A DNA stretch of 10,945 nt from Bacteroidales bacterium UBA1064 (lineage in GTDB: Bacteria > Bacteroidota > Bacteroidia > Bacteroidales > Tenuifilaceae), in assembly GCA_002316235.1 (NCBI GenBank), contig DCDD01000135.1, positions 1 through 10,945 on the forward strand, given 5' to 3'. The position numbers were made by a program, and so were the translations under genes. Below, one piece after another: positions 1 to 7,700 of the stretch; within the stretch, counting starts at the first letter, position 1, and the number at the start of each line of letters is the position of its first letter. Below the pieces are notes generated by a model. The model did no database searches, was not told the origin of the DNA, and saw only the letters and a list, made by a program, of their open reading frames with translations.

Positions 1-53
1 TTTAAATCGGAAGTTACTCCTGTATAAAGAGTAGTGTGGTTTTTATTTGTCAT
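1..53 (-). CDS. GIY-YIG nuclease-like protein, N-terminal fragment (runs off the window start)
   Basis: The minus strand from the ATG at 53 reads MTNKNHTTLYTGVTSDLK to the window edge. This closely resembles the start of small single-domain GIY-YIG proteins (usually about 80-100 residues), in which a Y-V-Y-I strand is followed by TNKN..T.LY.G.T.DL and then a basic helix. The residues YTG correspond to the 'YIG' half of the motif. The 'GIY' half should lie just upstream but is not encoded in frame: the codons before the ATG read TGA-Ala-Ile-His-Ile. A second ATG at 69 opens a different frame, encoding MSHTYHDK then a stop, which looks like the proper N terminus. The gene is therefore either damaged at its 5' end or starts in an unusual way. 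The family is inferred from about 18 residues; the rest of the gene is outside the window. No Shine-Dalgarno sequence is seen. Confidence 0.62.
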   Translation of the reverse strand, partial: MTNKNHTTLYTGVTSDL

Positions 54-93
54 GATATGTATGGCTCATCCTCGTTTCATTGACTATTTTCTT

Positions 94-131
94 GAGATTG
101 CTTCGGGCGTTCCTCCCTCGCAATGACGGGG
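94..131. repeat. GTCATTGCGAG...GAAGCAATCTC-type intergenic repeat
   Basis: Read on the minus strand, this stretch begins CCCCGTCATTGCGAGG and ends CGAAGCAATCTC. Its ends are complementary (ATTGC at 97-101 with GCAAT at 120-124), with a further GGG (105-107) and CCC (115-117) inside, so it can form an imperfect hairpin. From memory, the pattern 'GTCATTGCGAG...GAAGCAATCTC' is a widely dispersed intergenic element in bacterial genomes, often near small GIY-YIG genes. The hairpin is seen directly; repeat-family membership is recalled and not tested here. It lies between the transposase remnant and the GIY-YIG fragment. Confidence 0.6.
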
Positions 132-140
132 TGAGTAGTT

Positions 141-398
141 ACCCTTGCCTCTGGTTAGCCCGGATGACAGCTCTTTTTTTATTCTTCACCTCACATCCAG
201 CACCGCATCATACACATACTGCATGACATGAAACTTATTAATGGCTACCCTGGCCAGGGGAAGCTGTTCTGAACAGGCCAGCAAGTAGCCAGCGGCCATA
301 TCGCAGCTGATGCTCTTGACCCGTTGTAGATCAGCGCCGAATAGGGAGATCACCGCGCCAACCTCCGCGCTTGGACGTTGTTTCCGTTTCTGTCCCAT
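141..398 (-). pseudogene. ISL3-family transposase remnant (central catalytic part, internal stop)
   Basis: A 70-codon frame (398 down to the TGA at 186-188) resembles the middle of the DDE domain of ISL3-family transposases. It carries ISLFGADLQRVKSISCDM, with the likely second catalytic Asp at residue 33, then a helix, then INKFHVMQYVYDAVLDVR, whose FHV signature is at residues 56-58. After the TGA, the same frame continues RIKKELSSGLTRGKG down to about position 141. That fits the basic helix that normally follows this motif, so the stop is probably a premature nonsense codon. ISL3 transposases are usually about 400 residues. Here the first Asp, the final Glu, the N-terminal zinc-binding and helix-turn-helix parts and the C terminus are all missing. 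An in-frame TAA (408-410) lies four codons above the Met, and the first dozen residues after it do not match the family clearly. No terminal inverted repeats or target duplications were found. It is a dead IS relic. Confidence 0.72.
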
Positions 399-494
399 GG
401 GCGTTTTTTACTTGTCCTTTACCAAGGGTAGCTGTTATTCTTTAGCACCTCAAAAAAAGATTTAACCAAAAATGTGAGTATAATTGTCGGGTTC

Positions 495-529
495 AGGATT
501 TGCAGGATGATAGGTTTAATAGGATTCCA
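495..529. repeat. Four degenerate ~9-base tandem units (AGGATtnnn)
   Basis: Four consecutive units start with AGG at 495, 504, 512 and 521: AGGATTTGC, AGGATGAT, AGGTTTAAT and AGGATTCCA. Spacing is 8-9 bases. Short AGGATT-type tandem runs like this are, from memory, common between genes in Bacteroidota. No function is inferred. Confidence 0.5.
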
Positions 530-624
530 AAGAGTTTGGATGAGTTGACATGCAGGATAGTTGCCCTAGGCGCCTTGTTAGGAGCAGAAGGTAACACGAT
601 TGACTGTGTCGGAACCGTAGATAA

Positions 625-722
625 CCCCGACATTCAGCTCGGGAACGGCAATGAACAAGGTGGTGGGCTTTAGCCCTGAATATGCGCCAGGATAGTGTTT
701 CCCGGTATGGGTATCACCAGGG
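625..722. repeat. Cluster of three short hairpins (intergenic repeat element)
   Basis: There are three inverted repeats close together. The first pairs CCCGA (626-630) with TCGGG (639-643) across an 8-base loop. The second is GGGCT-TT-AGCCC (665-676). The third pairs CCCGGT (701-706) with ACC-A-GGG (716-722) with one bulged base. On the minus strand the first two have the GGGCTnAAGCCC and CCC..AGCTGAA..GGG style that I recall from dispersed intergenic elements of Bacteroidota. They lie just past the stop of the giant gene and might act as a 3' RNA structure, but none is followed by a T-run, so no terminator is claimed. Confidence 0.5.
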
Positions 723-787
723 ATTGACTTTTACAGTGTTGTTAAACCCCGCTACTTCTGGCATAGGTTAAGAGTCGAATACGTTGG

Positions 788-1720
788 CTAGTAGGCATAG
801 TTATTGGGTATGTGGTACTGGGGTCCGGTTTCCGGTATCTTGTACACGTCAACATCTACCCCGGGTCCTACCACAGTTCCTGGTCCACAGCCGGCATCAT
901 CAGTAATTGCTGTAACATTATAGTGGTAAACCTTTGGTAGTGCGGGATCTGACCAGGTTGGAAGCTGATCGGGTGTGGTGAAGTTGTAGGTATAAGGACC
1001 TGATCCTGAAAGTTCTCCGACATCAACGGTTATATCCAGCCAGCTTCCGCCATGGTTATCCGCAACGGAAAACGTAAATGGAGGCACACCGGTTAGGGTG
1101 ATTTCTATTTCTACCGGTTCACCCTCGCACATTTGGGATGGGCTAATCAGGCCTGTAACTTCGGCTTGTGGGGTTTCCGCGTAGTCAACGAATGGGCTCC
1201 CGTTCATCCATTCATAACATGAGCTGTTAAGGTCGTTAAAAGCACGTACGGTATAGGTTCCCGACTGGTCAACTCCTGTAAAAGTTAACGCTGAACCGGT
1301 TCCTGCCAGCTCAGTACCAAAGTAAACTGCATCCCTGTAGAGCTGGTAGGTGAATCCGACATCCGAACCGTTAAGCTCAATGGTTGTGGTGGTTGGTCCG
1401 CAAATGTTACCTCCGCTGGTTACAATGTATTGGGTTGGGTTGACATATACATTTACGGTTGGATTAGGACCGTATATATAGCCTAATACCGAATCCTTAT
1501 CGCGTACGGTGTCTATGGCGTAGGTGTAGGAACCGGTTATCATGCCCGTAATGTTTATGGTGTGAGGGGATGAAAGGATACTATCTACATGATAGCTTGT
1601 GGTACCATCATTATAGTCAATGAACCATGGTGAGTTACCGGTAAGCGCGATGACTAGCTGGTAGGTACTCCCCTCGCATAGTTCCGCATCGGAGGATGTT
1701 ATCTGGGCTGTAGGAACAAC
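788..1720 (-). other. Three tandem Ig-like domains and abrupt C terminus (residues ~2801-3110)
   Basis: Three beta-sandwich-like repeats of about 91 residues each begin near a Cys: ELCEGSTYQLVIALTG (Cys2815), NICGPTTTTIELNG (Cys2907) and QMCEGEPVEIEITLTG (Cys2998). Later Cys residues at 2968 and 3078 may pair within domains 2 and 3. These resemble the Ig-like or PKD-like repeats found near the C terminus of Bacteroidota gliding and adhesion proteins. After domain 3 the sequence enters a linker (VDVYKIPETGPQYHI) like the one leading from domain 1 to domain 2 (VNVYVNPTQYIV), then stops at PNNYAY. No sorting domain follows. Confidence 0.65.
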
Positions 1721-4700
1721 AACCGATTCAATGGCGCCCAGGGTAAAGAACTGCTCTGCGCCATTGAAAGTAAAGCTTGCTGTGGTTGATATGGTTCCGC
1801 TACTAGCGTTTCCGGTTATGGTGGCGCCTGTACCGGCAATTTCCCATTTTGTTCCATTCCAGTAAACAATGCGTAGGTTGTTAATATCCGATATTCCTGA
1901 AGCTATGTCGGATGTTCCATCCAGGGTAAGCTTTATTCTAGAGGAAACGCCATTGGGCCCTGAGATTCTCCAGTACTCGCTTTGGCTAACCGACTGCAGG
2001 GGCGAGACTAGGCTATCGTGCCGCATTGGCGGTATATGGGCTGAGGGGCTGCTATTGAAGTACTCACCTATCCAGAAACCAACAGTTAATGGTAGGTCTA
2101 AGGGGTAGATGAATTTTTTTATGCCGTTCTTGCCGACAGGTAAAAATTGTTTGGGCGAACTCGAATTCAGGTTTATGGAAACCGACCCCTCAAATAGTCC
2201 ATTACTATAGGCGTAGAACCCGTCTCCATCCGATTTAGCTACCATAAATGGCTTACCGGCAGGGTTCTGGATATGACCGTTATTCATATACAGGTAATTT
2301 CTAATGCCCGACGAATCATTGAAGGAAATGTTTCCGGTATTGTCAAAGTGGAGGGTATTGAATTGGTTATTGCTGTTAAAAACTCCGATAAATGCCTGGT
2401 CGGTAGTCCCATTAACTTTGAAGGTTTGGTTGGTGTAGCTGGTGAGGAATGAGGTGGAGTCGTCTCTGGTAAAGTTGCCTTCAAGGTTCACCCAAGTTCT
2501 GTTGCCCATATCCCATGTGGCCGAATCGAGTAAATAGGTATTCCCTTTAATAGTGGTGTAGCGGTAATCCGAAGGAACCCCTGGCTGTTTAAGGGTAGCA
2601 CTGCTGTCAATCCTCAAGTCGCCGCAAATGGTGATATCGTAGTTGGGGAATGTTTTTGTTCCGGTACCCGTAATTGTAATATTGTAGTAGCTGGTAATGG
2701 AGCTGGGAAGCCCATAAGTGCCTCCTGCCCATTCCATTGTTCCCCCTGTACCGCAGGCAAAAAAAGTATCGTAGCTGCCGGACGGAAGCGAGCTGATCTC
2801 CGTGGAGAGCGTTCCAGTACCCGATACGTAACCCAAAATGTGGTTTTTTGTTGAGTCTAGCTCCAGCCGGCCATTGATGGTTGTCCGGTATGCCCTGCGG
2901 TAGTTACTCGACACGGACACAGTATGCGAGGTGCGGATATGGACCCTTTGACCAACCGGCCCGCCAACCGGAACTAACCCGCCATCCTCCCGCTCCCATG
3001 TGCTGGAGTTTGTCCACTCGCCGTTTTGCTTTGAATAGTAGAGGGGAACCTCGTTGGGAATATGCGATTCGATGCCGGCAGTGTACTCACCCGTTATAAG
3101 GTTAACGCCATCGGTTATAAATGCTATAAAATCGTCGTTTTCATACACCACCTCAATTGGCGGAACCTCGCTTTCCTGAAACTTTGCCCAGAAGTTATCG
3201 TAGAGTTTTGCCCCGATGTATGCGCTTTCATCGCCCACCACGTCACCATTAATGTAGTGCATACGCATCACCGAGGTGAAGTTGCTCAGCCCGCTGCTGT
3301 TCATTATCCAGTAGTACTGGAGTACATCCGTTTGGGTTTCGTCAAAAGTGATATGCTTCTTGTTAACCGGGAAAAGGTTAACGGTGCCCTGGGTAGCATT
3401 TGAAGCCACGTGGAGCTCAACAGGGGTGTATTTTTTATCGGTTCCGTTGTCAACACCAATTGGAAAAGTAAAGCTAAACGTATAAGCTGGATCATCTGGG
3501 TCGTAGGGGTCTGAGGGAACCGCAGAGGGAACTGTTGGAAAGGCCTTTTCAATACCCTGTATGTAGTCGCCGCCTCCCACGGCAATCATTTTGGTACTAT
3601 CAAACCCCGATCCCTCAACAGCTGCGTTGAGTCCTAATGTCAACTTGTTACTCTGTAGCTGAAGGATGCCGCTAGTCATGGCCAGGTTGTTCTCCATAGC
3701 TATGCTGTTCTCGAGTTGAACGCCGTTGGGGTTGTCCACCTCAATGCGACCGAACTCTCCATTGCCATATATCCTTTGTAGTGAGGTACCGTTAAATACT
3801 ATTCCGCCCGTTACGGGATTTGAGCTGACGTGCGAGGAGTTGTTGGTAACGTTGCCCTTTACCACAATCCTGTTGGCCCCATCAACCAGTTGGCCTGAAA
3901 TTATGTGCAGGTTGGCATCAACCTCCAGCTCCGATAAAGGCTGCAGGCTAACCGATGTCTCGGGTTCAACAATTAGATTTCTAGCCCTAACGTTGCCGGT
4001 GATCTGCTGGTTGGCTGAGGATGGAGGGGAGCTGCTTCCGGCCATGAACAGCGTATCAACATTCAAATTTGCCATTCCGTTGTTAACGATATGCCTTTTG
4101 GAGGTTAGGTTGAACGATCCGGCTCCATCAAAGGTGCAGTTCGAACCGATGGTAAGGTCGCCCTTAAGGGTTAACGAGCGATCCTTTAGTCGGAGTGTTG
4201 GTGAGTTGACGCCGGCAATTGTCAGGTTGCCCAGCTCCATCGTTGACTTTAAGGTCAGCACGCTTGAGGCTGGCGTGTCGTCGCTACCCACCTGAAGGGT
4301 GGTATTTCCAATCGATGCCACCGTGGGTTCGAGCAGAATGGTGGCCTCAGTGGCGCTGGTCTGAGGGCGAGCTACGGTAAGAGTCCCCCCGGTGTGAATG
4401 AATCGGCTACCCGTATTTAAAACCTCAAAGGTTCCCCGGTTTGCCACAGGAGCCGCATTTTTGCCAACAACCACCGTACCGCCCGTTTGCGTGTACCTCA
4501 GTATGCCTGATGGATTGGTGGTTCCCCTTCTGATCTGGGAGCCCACCGTAAGGGTTCCACCGATAACCTCAAGTGTGGCATTGCCCGATGCCGAGTACTC
4601 AATGTAGTTGTTAACCCCTGCACCACCATCCATGTTAATGGTTCCACCGGTTTCAACCCGGAGCAGCCCGTCGAGGAGAATGCCGTTATCATTTCCGCTA

Positions 4701-7700
4701 ACATTTACCTTACCATTTTTCACAACCAGCCCCGAGGTGGAGGGAATGTAGAAATCGCCTCCACCTGTGGAAAGGTTGATATTTATACCTGCGTTATTCA
4801 AATATAGGGTTCCATTTTGCAGCTGAAGGGCCTTATCCGTGGTAGCTCCACTGGTAGGGCCGGTGAGGGAGAATGGCCAGCTGAATGAAAACGACTGAGC
4901 CTGGCTTGTCCCCTTATTCATGGTCACTCTCGACAGGGTAAGACTTGCCGTTCCTGCACCGGTTAGCGAGTTGGTGCCGTTGCCGGTTAGCTCCAGTGTT
5001 ACATTCGTATTTGCAGGGTTACCATCTCCCAGGTTAACAGAGCAACCTGTTTCCATAGTCATGTTGCCATGCAGCTTCAGAAGGTGTGTTCTGCCAATGC
5101 CGGCTGGGGCATTAATACGAAGCTGGGCGTTGTTGTAAAGGTTGATGTTGGTTTCGGCCGTTACGGTTTGGTTGGCGCTTGCATTACCTGCAAAATCAAA
5201 GTAACCCGTGCCATAAGAATGTCCAATATTTAACCTTCTTTTGAAGGTTGCCCCCGCACTTGAGCCAGTATTCATTCGTAGGGTATGCCCGTAGGTCACG
5301 ATTACCATACCGTTAAAGGTAACAAGAGTATCGGGTAGGATGAATGTTCTGTTGGCTGGCGGGTCAAACCAAACCTGGGGGTACTCCGTTGCCGAAGAGG
5401 AAAGGGTTACTTCAGATGATGCTCCTTCTTTGGTGTATATTACAAGAGCATTTGGGTACCGGTTAAAATCGCCAAAGTCTCCCGAGGGGAATTCTCCGGC
5501 GTACCCATCGTAAAGATCATACTTGATAACTGCTCCATGACGTTCCCCATCCAGAGGTGTGCCTCCCTGGTGGGTTTCTGCAACCTCTACAACGGCAAAA
5601 TTGCTTCCGTAGGCCGTTGAGTTGGAGAACTGTACCCTGGGGCATCCGCTTGAAAAGCCATTCTCATCGTCAAATATCACCTTTGCGCATGTCTCGGCAT
5701 TTGTAATTTCAACAATACCGTTGTATCCGACAGAGAACCTCCGAATTACCGCTATATCCCCTTGTTTGGGGTAATCATCAGCAGGGGCACCCCCGCGGGT
5801 AAACGACCATGTTGCATTAGTCCTCCAGTTTCCATTTTGACGTAGGTAGAAAACCTGAACCGTTCCGGCAAAACGTGTATTATGCCCCGTGGTAAATTCC
5901 CCTTCCTGGAGTTCCGGCGGTGAGCTTCCGGTTTGCCCGCTCTCCTGGTGCGAGTACTCCAGGGAAAGATCTTTGGCCGGGTTATCCCAACTCAGGGGAC
6001 CCAGGTTGTAGTATCGGGTGATTTCCACTATCTTTCCTGTTCCCCATGAGGTAGCGGGGTCTGGCATTCCGGGTCTATAGCCATCAGGGAGATTATAGAA
6101 GTAAAAAATGTTGTAAACTTCAGGTATGGTGGAAAATCCCGAATGCCGAACCCGCCAGTAGTACTGCAGGGCCGATTCTGCTGATGGCGCCAGGGTGGGC
6201 AGCTCGCTATCCACATTGTTCAGCTGCACGTAGCCGGTATCAGAAACCGAGGTGAAGGCCTGGCTAATGGGGGTATAACGGCTTCCATCGCCAGTTTTTG
6301 TGTATATTCCAAGAGGATATATGTAGGTTGCGTTTGAGGTTATACGCCTCGACATTCCTAAATCGGAGTGGTTGCCCGAGGTACGGATCATTTTGGTAGG
6401 GCTGTAATCTGTAAGGGTTTCGCTACCCATATACCCGTCAAGCGTCAGGCTCTTTGCCTTTATGTCGAGCACGCCATCTGTTATTGCTAGCGTATCGGTA
6501 ATAGATTGATTTGCAGACAGGTATGTTACCTCCACCTTTTCGGATGCTTCGCTTGGGTGGGGTTCGTTCAGCTCCAGGCTGCCAAATACGCCGTTGCCGT
6601 TGCCACCAAGCTCATGGGTTGTTGAGATGGATGCCGTGGCAGTGGCTGCCCCAGCACTGAAGCTCACCGTTGGGGCTGAGGTGTACCCGCTACCGGTGTT
6701 GGTTATGGCTATTCTGGCCACTGGGAGCGGGTTAGATCCAGAGGGAGTTCCGTTGAATATGGCCACAGCAGTGGCCTGGATTCCCGATCCGCCGGGAGCT
6801 GCAATGGTTACCGTTGGAACGGAGGTGTAGCTGCCCCCATTGGTAACCGTAACCAGATTCACAATGCCACGGTTTGTGATAAGAATACCTCCTGATGTGC
6901 TTTTAATCGTGTCGGAGTTAATGATATTGCCGCGCACAGTTACTGTTTTAGCGCCGGTTGCAAGCGACCCTTCGGTAATGGTCAAATTGTTACCAACTGT
7001 GATGTCGCTTACCGAAAGGGTTCCGGTGTAACCATTGTTGTTTATTGTGAGATTATGGAAGTACTTTGTAGTTGCAGCCGCATTTATAGCAATAATGTAG
7101 TTCTGGGATGCCCCCTGGAAGGTTGTCGTGTTACTTGCTGCAATGTAGTTGGCTCCCGAACCAATGCTGTAGCTCCGACCAATAGTTACGTCTTGCCCCT
7201 TGGCATCGAATACTACGTTGTCGTTTATTGTCAGAGTTCCCTTTGTTACCAAGGGTAGGGCCGGCAGCTCAGCTTGGTTACCGGGATTGCTTCCTACAAT
7301 TCCCCCCTCAAGCACCAAGGTTCTTGTTCCTGAGCCGGAACGGCTCATGGTTACATTTGGAAAGGGAGCTCGTGAGGTAATGCGGAAAGGGGAAGTGCTC
7401 GTGGATTCTAAAATCAGGGTGGCGTTGGTGCTAACATTCTGGTTTACAGGGTCGGAATTGATAAAAACCGAACCCTTGGCGTTTGTTCCCTTGATGTGCA
7501 GCGTTCCACCGGTCAGGGTGAATATGTTTCCCTCATAGGATAGCGAGAAGAGATAGTAGTCAGAAGATGAACCGTAGGCCTGGTCAACGGTTACATTGCC
7601 TCCGGACTGAATGAATCCGCCAATGTGCTGGGTTCCATAAACGGATGTTCTGAACTGGCCCAGGTTGGTGGTGCCACCGGTGGACTCAAACACGCCGTTT

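Larger units (their letters stand above)
399..787. other. Intergenic region without a gene
   Basis: No convincing coding region was found here. The longest open stretches lack a usable start or carry several stops. The region holds the roughly 9-base tandem repeat at 495-529 and the hairpin cluster at 625-722. It separates the stop codon of the giant gene from the transposase relic. No hairpin followed by a T-run was seen downstream of the giant gene, so no intrinsic terminator is called. Confidence 0.6.

Noticed and set aside
446..673. Plus-strand open frame encoding a Gly/Asn-rich stretch ending NGNEQGGGL
   Set aside because: There is no ATG or GTG start, it crosses the 9-base tandem repeat and the first hairpins, and its sequence does not match a family I know.
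578..790. Readthrough of the giant gene's TAG into a 50-codon open stretch in the same frame
   Set aside because: Two more stops (TAG at 752, TAA at 731) intervene within 60 bases, and the 50 codons run through hairpin repeats without resembling a sorting domain.
3726..4295. 189-codon open frame on the plus strand, the longest opposite the giant gene
   Set aside because: It is antisense to module B. Its length is explained by the Gly/Thr/Val/Asn-rich codons of the giant gene, and its translation shows no recognisable domain or signal.
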